64,000 bases of DNA from Lachnoclostridium sp. An138. Its GTDB lineage: Bacteria > Bacillota > Clostridia > Lachnospirales > Lachnospiraceae. Every line of letters starts with the position of its first letter. Positions within the stretch are counted from its first letter, which is position 1. Shown here one piece after another: positions 44,195 to 53,776 of the stretch. A model generated the notes under the pieces. It was not told the DNA's origin. It ran no database searches and worked only from the letters and a program-made list of their open reading frames with translations. The stretch lies in contig NZ_NFLF01000001.1 in NCBI RefSeq assembly GCF_002160765.1, positions 186,001-250,000 on the forward strand, given 5' to 3'. Made by a program: the position numbers and the translations under genes.

Positions 44195-45707
44195 TCAGAC
44201 GTTCGATTTCTTTTCTGAGCTCTCTGTCGCTTTCCTGGAAAAGCAGGCTCTGATTATACCTGTGGTACCGTTCGCAGTCCCAGGACTGAAGGAAGGCTAC
44301 CGCGTCCCCCGACGCGTTCAGCCCTGTCAGGAATACCACCATCTCCTGGCTGTTTCCGAACGCCGCTTCCAGAAAATCAAAGGCATGCTCCAGCATTTCT
44401 CCGGCAGCTGCCTGCAATTCCTCATAACGCTCCCTCTCCCCGGAGAACAGCTCCCGGAGAATTTCAAAGGCGGCAGGTCCATCCTGGGGCCTGCGGCCTG
44501 CAAGCTCTGTCTCATAAGAGCTGAGGACCTCTTCTGCCTTCAGAAGCCTTCTTTCCTCTTCCCGGCCCAGCAGCTCCGCTTTCTTCTTTCTCTCCCGTTC
44601 CTGCTCCGTCTCCTCCCGGAGTCCTGCCAGCACACCGGGGATCTCCTCCGGAGTGAACGCTCCTTCATTCAGAATCCTTCCGGCCTCTTTCATCTTTCCA
44701 AAAAGAACCTCTGTAAACAGCTCCTGCACCCGTACTTTGTGAAACTCATTCATACAGCCGGACAGAAGAAGGCTTACCACGCTCAGTCTCTCGTCAAAAC
44801 CTGCATGGGACAGCTTTTTCAGCGTTCCCTCCCGAATTACTCCCTTCAGTATTTCATCAATCCCGTAATCGTCCTCATATTTCCGGTACAGTTCCAGATA
44901 ATTCGCAAACTCTCCGGCAATCCGGTCATGCTGGATATACTGGAGCACCACTTCCTTATCCACAGATTTTCCCAGTTTCTCATAGACTTCAACCAGCCTG
45001 GACAGATCCTCCCAGCCCCTGGGCGTGGCGAACCTTCTTCCATCCACCGTCGTCTCCATCTGATAGAAATTCCGGGGCCTTACATCAAGATAGGAGATAA
45101 TGGCCGGATGAATCCGGGCCTGCACCGCATATTCCCGGAATACCTGATAATCCGGCTCCACCTCGATTTTCTTCACACGGTCCAGCGTCACCACATCGAA
45201 ATCCCGGACGGATTTGTTGTACTCCGGAGGATTGCCGGCAGCTACGATGATCCAGCCCTCCGGAATCGGATGATTTCCAAAGGTCTTGCACTGTAGAAAC
45301 TGCAGCATGGCCGGAGCCAGCGTCTCAGACACACAGTTAATCTCATCGATAAAAAGAATCCCCTCGTTTAAACCCGTCTTTTTCATTTTTTCATAAATGG
45401 ACGCCACAATCTCGCTCATGGTGTATTCCGTGACCGCCTTTTTCTGCCCGCCAAATTCCATTTCCGAAATAAAAGGAAGTCCTATGGCGCTCTGCCGTGT
45501 GTGGTGGGTGATGGTGTAAGCCACCAGCCCAATGCCGCATTCCCTGGCAATCTGCTCCATAATCTGCGTCTTGCCGATGCCCGGAGCGCCCAGAAGCAGA
45601 ATGGGCCTCTGGCGAACCACCGGAATCTCATAAGTTCCATACTCATCCTTCAGAAGATAGGCCTCCACCGCATCCTTAATCTCCTGTTTTGCACGTTTTA
45701 TATTCAT
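44181..45707 (-). CDS. MoxR-type AAA+ ATPase
   Basis: A 508-residue ATPase. Walker A GAPGIGKTQI near residue 45, Walker B GILFIDEINCV, sensor segment AAGNPPEYN, then an arginine-rich C-terminal helical region (AEELLGREEERRLLKAEE-type, about 385-420). AGGAGGAGAAC before the ATG at 45707 sets the start. MoxR ATPases act as chaperones that insert cofactors or remodel partners together with a vWA protein, here encoded immediately upstream. This pair is linked to an LRR protein; the client is unknown. Confidence 0.9.
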   Translation of the reverse strand: MNIKRAKQEIKDAVEAYLLKDEYGTYEIPVVRQRPILLLGAPGIGKTQIMEQIARECGIGLVAYTITHHTRQSAIGLPFISEMEFGGQKKAVTEYTMSEIVASIYEKMKKTGLNEGILFIDEINCVSETLAPAMLQFLQCKTFGNHPIPEGWIIVAAGNPPEYNKSVRDFDVVTLDRVKKIEVEPDYQVFREYAVQARIHPAIISYLDVRPRNFYQMETTVDGRRFATPRGWEDLSRLVEVYEKLGKSVDKEVVLQYIQHDRIAGEFANYLELYRKYEDDYGIDEILKGVIREGTLKKLSHAGFDERLSVVSLLLSGCMNEFHKVRVQELFTEVLFGKMKEAGRILNEGAFTPEEIPGVLAGLREETEQERERKKKAELLGREEERRLLKAEEVLSSYETELAGRRPQDGPAAFEILRELFSGERERYEELQAAAGEMLEHAFDFLEAAFGNSQEMVVFLTGLNASGDAVAFLQSWDCERYHRYNQSLLFQESDRELRKEIERLTTEE

Positions 45708-45724
45708 AACCGTTCTCCTCCTGA

Positions 45725-47092
45725 TCACATTCTCTGTCTTTCTCCCTGCTCCGCATGGTCCTGCCGCCCGCCGCGGCACTCTGTCAAATCATGTTCCCCC
45801 AGAATCAGCTTGATGGCCCAGGGCGGCACATCCACATCCCGGTACTGGTTCTGAAAGAAGACGAAGGCCGTCTCAAAGGGCGGCATCTTCGCCGGGAAGA
45901 TACCATATCCGTCCGTAAAATACAGCAGGCCCCTCAGTCTCCCATAAATCCGCTTTGCCATCCGTTCCTCCACCCAGGCAAAGGCCGGGCGGAAATCCGT
46001 GCCGCCTCCGCCCTTCAGCGTAAAATGCTCCATGTACCGCTTCATTTCTTCCGCATTTCGAAGCAGCACATCCGTCTGCACTCTTTCGTCACACTGCAGA
46101 ATATGAATCTGCGCATTTTTAAAAAAGCTCTCTGTCTCCGACAGTACCTGAAAGGTCTCTTCCAGAAACCGCTGCACCAGCTCGCCACTGCAGGACATGG
46201 AGGTGTCGATCACAATCACAAACTCCTCGATACGGCGCACTTCTTTCGTCTCCTGAGGCTCAATCAGGGGCATATTCCCGTAAAGGGTCATGCCGTAATT
46301 GTAAAAAATATAGTCGAAACTGTCCGGGTCCACCTGCATCTCCTCCCGGAGCGCCGTAAACTTCCGCAGGAACTCCCGGTAATCGTACCGGGAACGGCTG
46401 CTGATCCGAAGCTGCTCCAGCAGCTCTCCCTCTCCCTGGGAGGCCTCTCTGGAAAAAAGGGCAATCTCTGTCTGCATCCGATCCCGGATATCATCCCAGC
46501 GTTTCCTGTTCGGATTCTGCGCTCCCCGTCCCGGATCACTTTCCCAAAGGCTGTGATCATCCAGATGAAACTCCTGCGTCCATCTGGCTGTTTCCGCTTC
46601 TGAAAGGGAATACTGTTCCAGCTTCTGATAGATTCCCTCCGCCGTCAGAACAGACAGTTCCTTCTGAAGCCTGGCCATACAGCTTCCCCGGAACGCTCCC
46701 CTGGACACATGCGCGCATTTCAGGTACAGGCTGTCAATCAACGCTTCCACAGCCACATCGCAGGCCAGATCCCAGAGTTTTTTCTCCCTCCCCTTCCGGT
46801 CAAAGGGATGACAGAACAGGCAGTGAAATAAGATATGAAGATAAAGGCGGACCACTGCCGCCCGGTTTCTCTGATAGAGCCGCATCAGGCTGTCCGGCGT
46901 GAACAAAAGGCTGCCTCCGTCCGTCCCGGCCGGTTCAGTCCCTCCCGGAACAAAAGGAAGGCTCCCCAGCGCCAGGTCCAGATATTTCAGCTTCAGATAC
47001 AGCTCATTCCTGACGCTGGTCAGAATTCGTCTTCCCAGCTCTTCCTTTTCCAGCTCCAGCTTCTGCTGTTCCAGAATCGGGCTCTTCACCAT
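45725..47092 (-). CDS. vWA domain (DUF2201-like) protein
   Basis: A 455-residue protein. The N-terminal half is helical with LHILFHCLFCH, which resembles a decayed HExxH of putative metallopeptidases (DUF2201-N). The C-terminal half is a vWA-like domain with an intact MIDAS DTSMS (VIVIDTSMSCSGELV) and the later TDGYGIFP. It lies 17 bases before the MoxR gene and 12 bases after the LRR gene. vWA-MoxR partners usually form one chaperone complex. Enzyme activity is doubtful because the Glu of HExxH is missing. Confidence 0.85.
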   Translation of the reverse strand: MVKSPILEQQKLELEKEELGRRILTSVRNELYLKLKYLDLALGSLPFVPGGTEPAGTDGGSLLFTPDSLMRLYQRNRAAVVRLYLHILFHCLFCHPFDRKGREKKLWDLACDVAVEALIDSLYLKCAHVSRGAFRGSCMARLQKELSVLTAEGIYQKLEQYSLSEAETARWTQEFHLDDHSLWESDPGRGAQNPNRKRWDDIRDRMQTEIALFSREASQGEGELLEQLRISSRSRYDYREFLRKFTALREEMQVDPDSFDYIFYNYGMTLYGNMPLIEPQETKEVRRIEEFVIVIDTSMSCSGELVQRFLEETFQVLSETESFFKNAQIHILQCDERVQTDVLLRNAEEMKRYMEHFTLKGGGGTDFRPAFAWVEERMAKRIYGRLRGLLYFTDGYGIFPAKMPPFETAFVFFQNQYRDVDVPPWAIKLILGEHDLTECRGGRQDHAEQGERQRM

Positions 47093-47104
47093 TTCATATC
47101 CCTC

Positions 47105-48184
47105 CTACAGCTCAAATCTGCTTTTACTCTTCCCTGTTATCTCTGTTATTTCTGCTTTTCCTGTTGTTTCTGCTTCTTCTCTCTTCTCTTCCCGTCTTTC
47201 TTTTCTTCTCCTGTGAAGAGCGTCCATTAGATAAGACACCCCTTCCGGGAATTCCAGAGAAACCGCCCGGGAAGCTGCCTGCTCCAGAAGCGCTCCCGCT
47301 TTCTCTTCCACAGCCAGGAGCTCTGTCAGATATTCCAGAGCTTCCATATCATGGCTGTCTACGCTCTTTTCCAGAGCCTGTCCGGCATGCTCCCGCAGCC
47401 ACGCTTCATAGGCAGCCCGGCCCTCCGGCAGAAGCTGCTCCGGATACATCAGGCGGGCCAGCGTCATCTCCAGCACCGTGTCAAAATCCTCCTCTGCCTT
47501 TGCGTGGTAAAAGCAGGCGTCATAGGCCCGGAAATCAAATTTTCTGTCGTAAAAGCAGTTCCGGTAATTCATCCCGCTTCCATGCGTATGAATGACCAGA
47601 ATCCGCGCCGGCGTATTTTCCACACTTTCCTCAAAAAATTCCGGGAATACCAGCTTTGCTTTTACACTCCCTTCCAGCCGCACCGTCAGCTTCTCCGGCA
47701 CCTCAATCAGAATCTCCCGGAGACAGGAAGTCTCCGAATCTCCCAGGCGCAGCTGAAGCTCTCTGATAGCATGGCAGCCGGTAAAAAGGCCGGCTCCCAG
47801 ATCTGCCAGCTCTCCGCAGAAACTGATATACCGGAGCCTGCTGCAGTTATAAAAGGCGTAGGCTCCGATTTTCCGCAGGGCCGGCGGCAGCGTTACCGCT
47901 GTAAGCCCTGTCCCGGTGAGAGCCGGCGGAAGATTCTTCCCGCCGGAAACCGGGAATTCTTCTGCCCTGCCGTCCCCGGCGCCGCAGGAATCCCACAGTC
48001 TCAGTCTGCCCTGCCGGATATCCCGTTCCAGCGCGCCTTCCTCCATATGCGCCGAAAATGCGTACGGCGCAAGCTCTGTCACCGGACGGCCTTCTATCTG
48101 CTCCGGAAGCTCAGCCTCGGAGCCATAATCATAGCAGCGCCGGATGACTACGCCGCTTTCTTTTCTTTCATAAGCAAGCTTCAT
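47105..48184 (-). CDS. leucine-rich-repeat (BspA-like) protein of the MoxR unit
   Basis: A 359-residue protein, no signal peptide. The middle has LRR_5/BspA-like repeats (LPPALRKIGAYAFYNCSRLRYISF, LGAGLFTGCHAIRELQL). The C-terminal half is helical (EKSVDSHDMEALEYLTELLAVEE) and ends in a Lys/Glu-rich tail. GGAGGAAGTGGCAGC before the ATG at 48184 sets the start. It is the first gene of a three-gene operon with vWA and MoxR proteins. Being cytoplasmic, it may be a substrate adaptor. The function is unknown. Confidence 0.75.
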   Translation of the reverse strand: MKLAYERKESGVVIRRCYDYGSEAELPEQIEGRPVTELAPYAFSAHMEEGALERDIRQGRLRLWDSCGAGDGRAEEFPVSGGKNLPPALTGTGLTAVTLPPALRKIGAYAFYNCSRLRYISFCGELADLGAGLFTGCHAIRELQLRLGDSETSCLREILIEVPEKLTVRLEGSVKAKLVFPEFFEESVENTPARILVIHTHGSGMNYRNCFYDRKFDFRAYDACFYHAKAEEDFDTVLEMTLARLMYPEQLLPEGRAAYEAWLREHAGQALEKSVDSHDMEALEYLTELLAVEEKAGALLEQAASRAVSLEFPEGVSYLMDALHRRRKERREEKREEAETTGKAEITEITGKSKSRFEL

Positions 48185-48349
48185 GCTGCCACTTCCTCCA
48201 AAATTTCTCCATTGCACAATACACAATACCGCAGAGCAAAGCGCCGCGCAGCATCATTTCTCATTTTATACCATTCCGGAACATCCTGCAATGAGACAGA
48301 TTCAGCATTTTCCACACATTTTCATCCAACAATATCTAGTAATTTGTCA

Positions 48350-48378
48350 TTGACATCACCACTATATATTGTTAAAAT
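48350..48378 (+). promoter_or_regulatory. nrdD promoter with NrdR box
   Basis: TTGACA (48350-48355), 17-base spacer, TAAAAT (48373-48378). The spacer contains ACTATATATTGT (48361-48372), matching the NrdR box core. A second weaker copy (CAGTATACTATATCTG, 48394-48409) lies downstream, as expected for paired NrdR boxes, though the spacing is not the usual one. Confidence 0.75.
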
Positions 48379-48459
48379 AAATCTCGTCGATTGCAGTATA
48401 CTATATCTGAAAACATTTTGCAGCAGTCTGCAGAAATTACCATAGAGGGAGAACGTCTT

Positions 48460-50637
48460 ATGAAGATTATCAAGCGCAGCGGAGCCGAGGTCGCCTTCGA
48501 TCCGCAGAAAATCGTAATCGCAGTAACAAAAGCCAACGACAGCGTCGTTCCCAGCGCCCGCATGTCTGCCGTTCAGATCAGGCGGATTGCCGAGGATGTG
48601 GAGAGCGCCGCACAGAATATCAACCGCTCCTTAAGCGTGGAAGAGATTCAGGATATGGTCGAGGATCAGATCATGAATCAGCGGGCCTTCGATGTGGCCA
48701 GACGTTATATCACTTACCGCTACCGCCGCGCTCTGGTGCGCAAATCCAATACCACGGATGAGCAGATCCTGAGCCTTATCGAGTGCAACAATGAAGAGGT
48801 GAAGCAGGAAAATTCCAACAAGAATCCCACGGTCAACAGTGTACAGCGGGATTACATGGCCGGAGAGGTCAGCAAGGATATCACCAAGCGTCTCCTGCTC
48901 CCGCCGGATATTGTAAACGCCCATGAACAGGGGCTCATCCATTTCCATGACGCGGATTATTTTGCCCAGCATATGCACAACTGCGATCTGGTCAACCTGG
49001 AGGACATGCTGCAGAACGGCACCGTCATCAGCGGAACTCTGATCGAGAAGCCCCACAGTTTCTCCACCGCCTGCAATATCGCCACCCAGATCATTGCTCA
49101 GGTAGCCTCCTGCCAGTACGGCGGACAGAGCATCTCTCTCACCCACCTGGCTCCTTTTGTGGATGTAAGCCGTCAGAAAATCCGCCGTCAGGTGGCTGAC
49201 GAGCTGCACACCATCCGGGAAGCCGTCACCGAAGAGGACATTTCAGCCATCACTGAAAAGCGCCTGCGGGAAGAGGTGAAAAACGGCGTACAGATGATCC
49301 AGTATCAGGTGGTAACTCTGATGACTACCAACGGACAGGCTCCCTTCGTGACCGTATTCATGTACCTGAACGAAGCAAAGAACGAGCAGGAAAAACAGGA
49401 TCTGGCTCTGATTATCGAAGAGACCCTGCGCCAGCGCTATCAGGGCGTGAAAAATGAAAAGGGCGTCTGGATTACTCCTGCCTTCCCCAAGCTCATCTAC
49501 GTGCTGGAGGAAGACAACATTCATGAAGACAGCAAATATTATTATCTCACAAAGCTGGCCGCCAAATGCACGGCCAAGCGCCTGGTGCCTGATTACATTT
49601 CCGAAAAAATCATGCTCCAGAATAAAATCGATAAAAACGGCGAGGGCCACTGCTACACCTGCATGGGCTGCAGAAGCTTCCTGACTCCCTATGTGGACGA
49701 GAACGGAAAGCCCAAATACTACGGCCGCTTTAACCAGGGCGTGGTCACCGTAAACCTGGTGGATATCGGACTCTCCGCCGGCGGCGATATGACGAAATTC
49801 TGGGAGATCTTTGACGAGCGCATGGAGCTCTGCCACCGGGCCCTCCAGTGCCGTCATGAGCGTCTGACCGGAACTCTGTCTGACGCGGCGCCTATCCTCT
49901 GGCAGTACGGGGCCCTTCTGCGCCTGAAAAAAGGCGAAAAAATCGACAAGTACCTGCACGGCGGCTATTCCACTCTGTCTCTGGGCTACGCCGGCCTCTG
50001 GGAATGCGTCTACAGCCTGAACGGCAAAAAGCTGACCGAGCCGGAGGGCGAAGCCCTGGGGCTGGAAATCATGAAAAAACTGAATGAATACACCGCTAAA
50101 TGGAAGGCTGCGGAGAATATCGACTACTCTCTGTATGGCACGCCTCTGGAAAGCACCACCTTCAAATTCGCCAAGTGCCTGCAGAAACGCTTCGGCATCG
50201 TAAAGGGCGTCACGGACCGCAACTATATCACGAACAGCTATCATGTCCATGTAACAGAAAACATCGACGCCTTTGACAAGCTGGCCCTGGAAGCCAAGTT
50301 CCAGACTCTCTCTCCGGGCGGAGCCATCTCCTATGTGGAGGTTCCAAACATGCAGAACAATCTGGAAGCTGTGCTCGCTGTCATGAAATTTATCTACGAC
50401 CATATTATGTACGCAGAGCTGAATACCAAGAGCGATTACTGCCAGGTATGCGGCTACGACGGAGAGATCGAGATCAAGGAGGACGAGCATGGAAAGCTCA
50501 TCTGGCAATGCCCGAACTGTGGAAATACTGACCAGAACAAGATGAACGTGGCAAGACGTACCTGCGGCTACATCGGAACCCAGTTCTGGAATCAGGGCAG
50601 AACCCAGGAAATCAAAGAGCGCGTGCTGCATCTGTAA
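48460..50637 (+). CDS. nrdD: anaerobic ribonucleoside-triphosphate reductase
   Basis: Oxygen-sensitive class III reductase that makes dNTPs from NTPs with formate, 725 residues. An N-terminal ATP-cone (1-95, KIIKRSGAEVAFDPQKI) gives allosteric control. The glycyl-radical site RTCGYIG is near the C-terminus with Gly703 the likely radical position. Zinc cysteines CQVCG and CPNCG lie at about 665-695. AGAGGGAGAA before the ATG at 48460 fixes the start. nrdG follows after four bases. The promoter is covered by an NrdR box, so NrdR represses when dATP is high. Confidence 0.97.
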   Translation: MKIIKRSGAEVAFDPQKIVIAVTKANDSVVPSARMSAVQIRRIAEDVESAAQNINRSLSVEEIQDMVEDQIMNQRAFDVARRYITYRYRRALVRKSNTTDEQILSLIECNNEEVKQENSNKNPTVNSVQRDYMAGEVSKDITKRLLLPPDIVNAHEQGLIHFHDADYFAQHMHNCDLVNLEDMLQNGTVISGTLIEKPHSFSTACNIATQIIAQVASCQYGGQSISLTHLAPFVDVSRQKIRRQVADELHTIREAVTEEDISAITEKRLREEVKNGVQMIQYQVVTLMTTNGQAPFVTVFMYLNEAKNEQEKQDLALIIEETLRQRYQGVKNEKGVWITPAFPKLIYVLEEDNIHEDSKYYYLTKLAAKCTAKRLVPDYISEKIMLQNKIDKNGEGHCYTCMGCRSFLTPYVDENGKPKYYGRFNQGVVTVNLVDIGLSAGGDMTKFWEIFDERMELCHRALQCRHERLTGTLSDAAPILWQYGALLRLKKGEKIDKYLHGGYSTLSLGYAGLWECVYSLNGKKLTEPEGEALGLEIMKKLNEYTAKWKAAENIDYSLYGTPLESTTFKFAKCLQKRFGIVKGVTDRNYITNSYHVHVTENIDAFDKLALEAKFQTLSPGGAISYVEVPNMQNNLEAVLAVMKFIYDHIMYAELNTKSDYCQVCGYDGEIEIKEDEHGKLIWQCPNCGNTDQNKMNVARRTCGYIGTQFWNQGRTQEIKERVLHL

Positions 50638-50641
50638 AATC

Positions 50642-51205
50642 ATGAATTACGCAGTCATTAAGAAAAATGATATTGCCAACGGTCCCGGCGTCCGCGTCTC
50701 CCTCTTTGTGAGCGGCTGCCGCCACCACTGCCGGAACTGCTTCAACCGGGAAGCCTGGGACTTCTCCTACGGCCAGCCCTTCACCCGGGACACCATAGAC
50801 GAGATTCTGAACGCCCTTGCGCCTTCCTATGTAGCCGGCCTTTCTTTTCTGGGCGGCGAACCTCTGGAGCCCGAGAATCAGGGTTCTCTTCTGGAGCTTG
50901 CCCGCCTGTTCAAGGAGCGTTTTCCGGAGAAGACGCTCTGGTGCTACACCGGCTTCACCTTTGAGACGGACCTTCTGACTGGTTCTGTGGGAGACCCGGC
51001 AGTTCTCCGGGAACTTCTCTCTTATATCGATGTGCTGGTAGATGGTAAATTTGTGGAAGAGCTGAAGGATGCCGGCCTGATTTTCCGGGGCTCTTCCAAC
51101 CAGAATATCATCGATATGCCGAAATCCCTGGCGGCGGGCCGGATGGTTCTGCTGGAAGGCAGCTGGCGGCGCACTATGGGAAGCGGCGATATTGATGAGA
51201 TCTGA
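50642..51205 (+). CDS. nrdG: anaerobic ribonucleotide reductase activating protein
   Basis: Radical-SAM activase of 187 residues that installs the glycyl radical on NrdD. The cluster motif is CRHHCRNC, the CxxxCxxC of the family, preceded by NGPGVRVSLFVSG, and the fold continues with LSFLGGEPLEP. It follows nrdD by four bases, with the typical operon order. Confidence 0.97.
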   Translation: MNYAVIKKNDIANGPGVRVSLFVSGCRHHCRNCFNREAWDFSYGQPFTRDTIDEILNALAPSYVAGLSFLGGEPLEPENQGSLLELARLFKERFPEKTLWCYTGFTFETDLLTGSVGDPAVLRELLSYIDVLVDGKFVEELKDAGLIFRGSSNQNIIDMPKSLAAGRMVLLEGSWRRTMGSGDIDEI

Positions 51206-51236
51206 AACACCCGATTCTTCATTCTGCAGTCAATAC

Positions 51237-51279
51237 GCAGGGCCCGGGAAGCCGAATTTTTCTGCTTCCCGGGCCCTGC
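51237..51279. terminator. strong GC-rich hairpin after nrdG
   Basis: Perfect 16-bp inverted repeat GCAGGGCCCGGGAAGC with an 11-base loop, 31 bases after the nrdG stop. No U-tract follows, so it may be a Rho-dependent or processing-type 3' end. The region 51280-51472 shows nothing else. Confidence 0.6.
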
Positions 51280-51472
51280 CTGCTCTCATGCTGTCTCCCG
51301 TTCCGCCAAAGGCATTCCCGGGAAAGCTCCCCCTTCCCTCTGCCATAATATTGAAATCGTTTTTTGGAAATCACGGCAGAACTGCCAGAATGTGCGGCAG
51401 GCACATTTACAAGTGATTCATTCCTGTAACCATTTCACTATATTGGTGGAGGCGGCTTCCTGTCAATCCATT

Positions 51473-51895
51473 TTATTCCAGATTTCTTTCAATCCGCAGC
51501 AGCGTCTCATACAGCTGTTCCATTTCTTTCTCCGGGATATCCCCCCAGATTCGCTCGTCCAGTTCCCGGAAGATTTTCTGTACCTGCTTTGCCTTCTCTT
51601 TTCCTTCTTCCGTAAGGCAGATCAGATAAGAGCGCCGGCAGCCAGGATTATTCTCTCTTTTCAGGAGTCCGGTCTTTTCCAGCCGGTCAATATTCCGGGA
51701 CATGGTAGCCGCATCGCGCATACACAGATCTGCCAGCTGCTTCTGGGTCATAGTTCCTTCCTCCAGCAGGGTGCGAAGGGCACGCGCCTGCCCTTCGCCC
51801 ACGGTCAGCCCCAGCACCTGCAGCTTCGGCCCCAGAAACTTTTTTCTTTCCATATCCAGTCTGTGCAAGATCTCTCTGATTTCATTTTTTCTCAT
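51473..51895 (-). CDS. MarR family regulator
   Basis: A 140-residue winged-helix regulator (LEEGTMTQKQLADLCMRDAATMSRNIDRLEKTGLL, then NPGCRRSYLICLTEEG wing). It lies 15 bases downstream of the second ABC exporter gene in the same operon, so it likely controls it by binding 55522-55535. The inducing ligand is unknown. Confidence 0.9.
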   Translation of the reverse strand: MRKNEIREILHRLDMERKKFLGPKLQVLGLTVGEGQARALRTLLEEGTMTQKQLADLCMRDAATMSRNIDRLEKTGLLKRENNPGCRRSYLICLTEEGKEKAKQVQKIFRELDERIWGDIPEKEMEQLYETLLRIERNLE

Positions 51896-51910
51896 ATTTC
51901 AACCCGCTTT

Positions 51911-53776
51911 CTACTCCAGTTCAAACTGTCCGGTGTACAGCTGATAATAACGCCCCTTCTGCTCCAGCAGCGATTCATGATCGCCCCGCTCGATGATTTC
52001 GCCCTGCTCCAGCACCATGATTGCCTTGGAGTTGCGCACCGTGGAAAGGCGGTGGGCAATTACAAATACCGTCCGGCCGTCCATGATGGCGTCCATACCT
52101 TTCTCTATCAGGCGCTCGGTACGGGTATCGATGGAACTTGTGGCCTCGTCAAGAATCAGCACCGGCGGCCGTGCCACGGCCGCCCGGGCGATGGCCAGCA
52201 GCTGGCGCTGGCCCTGGGACAGATTGCTGCCGTCGCTGTGAAGCATGGTGTCATAGCCATCCGGCAGCCTGCGGATAAAGGAGTCCGCGCTGGCGATCCG
52301 GGCCGCCTCTCTTATCTCCTCGTCCGTGGCGTCCAGTTTCCCGTATCGGATATTGTCCGCAATGGTTCCGGTAAAGAGGTGCGTCTCCTGAATTACCATG
52401 GCAAGCGAATGGCGCAGGTCGTCTTTTTTGATTCTGCGGATATCGATGCCGTCATAGGTGATCGTTCCGGCCTGTATCTCATAAAACCGGTTGATCAGAT
52501 TGATGATTGTCGTTTTTCCGGCTCCCGTGGAGCCCACAAAAGCGATTTTCTGTCCGGGTTTCGCATACAGGGAAATTCCGTTCAGAATCTTCTTCTCCGG
52601 CACATAACCGAAGACCACCTGTTCAAAACGCACGTCGCCTTTCAGCGGAACCAGGCTGGCCCCGGCTCCCTTTTCGTCCGGCACCTTCCAGGCGAAACAG
52701 CCGGTACGCTCCGCAGTTTCCGCAAGATTTCCATTTTCTTCCTTTACATTACAGAGGGTCACATCACCTTCATCCACTTCGGGCTCCGCCTCCATCAGGT
52801 CAAAGATCCGCTCCGCTCCGGCAAGAGCCGTCATCAGAAGGTTTACCTGCTGGGTAAACTGATTCAGGGGCATGGCACTCTGGCGTACATAGACCAGATA
52901 GGACGCCAGGCTTCCCAGATCCATCAGTCCGGCCAGGGTAAACAGGCCGCCCGCGCAGGCAGAGACTGCGTAATTCAGATAGGAAAGACTCACCACCGTG
53001 GGAACCTGCATGCCCGTATAGGCCAGCGCGCTGGTAGATTCTCTTCTGAGGTTTTCATTCAGCACACAGAAATTCTCAAAATCCTTTTTCTCATGGTTGA
53101 AGACCTTTTCCACTTTCTGGCCTGCCATCATTTCTTCCACAAACCCATTGATGCGGCCCAGTTCCGCCTGCTGTCTCTGGAAATATTTCCGGCTCCTGCT
53201 TCCATTGAACCGGATAAACGCGAACATCAGAACAAGAAATACCACCACAATCAGAGACAGCCGGACACTCAGGACCATCATCATGACAACGGTGCCTGTC
53301 AGCGTCAGGAAACTCTGAATGATCATGGCAAAGCTGTTGTTCATGGCCTCCTGCACTGTGTCCACATCGTTGGTAAAACGGCTCATCAGCTCACCGTGGG
53401 TATGGGCGTCGAAATATTTCAGCGGCAGCTTCTGCACATGCACGAACAGATCCCGCCGGATTTCCTGCACCACTGTCTGGGCTGATTTGATCATCAGCTG
53501 ATTGTAGCCCAGCGTGGCAAGAGCGCCGCACAGATACATGATTCCCATGCCGATAACGGCTTCCACAAGTCCTTTCATATCGCCCGGCATAATAAACCGG
53601 TTGATGACCGGCTTCAGCAGATAGGTGCCCATCAGGCTGGCTCCCGTGCTGATAAAGACCAGAATCCCCACCAGCAGAAACAGCCATTTGTGATGTCCCA
53701 GATAACTTAAAAGGTGAAAAAGCGTCTTTTTTGTATTTTTCGGCCTCTTATAGCCGTCATATCTGTATTGTGCCAT
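51911..53776 (-). CDS. ABC exporter, canonical subunit
   Basis: A 621-residue half-transporter: six-helix membrane domain (about 20-330) and ATPase domain (375-621). Walker A VGSTGAGKTTII, signature LSQGQRQLLAIARA, Walker B with catalytic Glu (LILDEATSSID). An insert of about 50 residues before the ATPase (VTLCNVKEENGNLAETAER) is shared with the later paralogue at 57969. It starts at the base after the stop of the partner gene. The partner has Asp instead of the catalytic Glu, so the pair forms a heterodimeric exporter of the LmrCD/BmrCD kind; its substrate is unknown. Confidence 0.92.
   Translation of the reverse strand: MAQYRYDGYKRPKNTKKTLFHLLSYLGHHKWLFLLVGILVFISTGASLMGTYLLKPVINRFIMPGDMKGLVEAVIGMGIMYLCGALATLGYNQLMIKSAQTVVQEIRRDLFVHVQKLPLKYFDAHTHGELMSRFTNDVDTVQEAMNNSFAMIIQSFLTLTGTVVMMMVLSVRLSLIVVVFLVLMFAFIRFNGSRSRKYFQRQQAELGRINGFVEEMMAGQKVEKVFNHEKKDFENFCVLNENLRRESTSALAYTGMQVPTVVSLSYLNYAVSACAGGLFTLAGLMDLGSLASYLVYVRQSAMPLNQFTQQVNLLMTALAGAERIFDLMEAEPEVDEGDVTLCNVKEENGNLAETAERTGCFAWKVPDEKGAGASLVPLKGDVRFEQVVFGYVPEKKILNGISLYAKPGQKIAFVGSTGAGKTTIINLINRFYEIQAGTITYDGIDIRRIKKDDLRHSLAMVIQETHLFTGTIADNIRYGKLDATDEEIREAARIASADSFIRRLPDGYDTMLHSDGSNLSQGQRQLLAIARAAVARPPVLILDEATSSIDTRTERLIEKGMDAIMDGRTVFVIAHRLSTVRNSKAIMVLEQGEIIERGDHESLLEQKGRYYQLYTGQFELE

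Noticed and set aside
51392-53485. 697-codon plus-strand open frame
   Set aside because: Antisense to the MarR and ABC exporter genes, whose domains are complete; no ribosome site.
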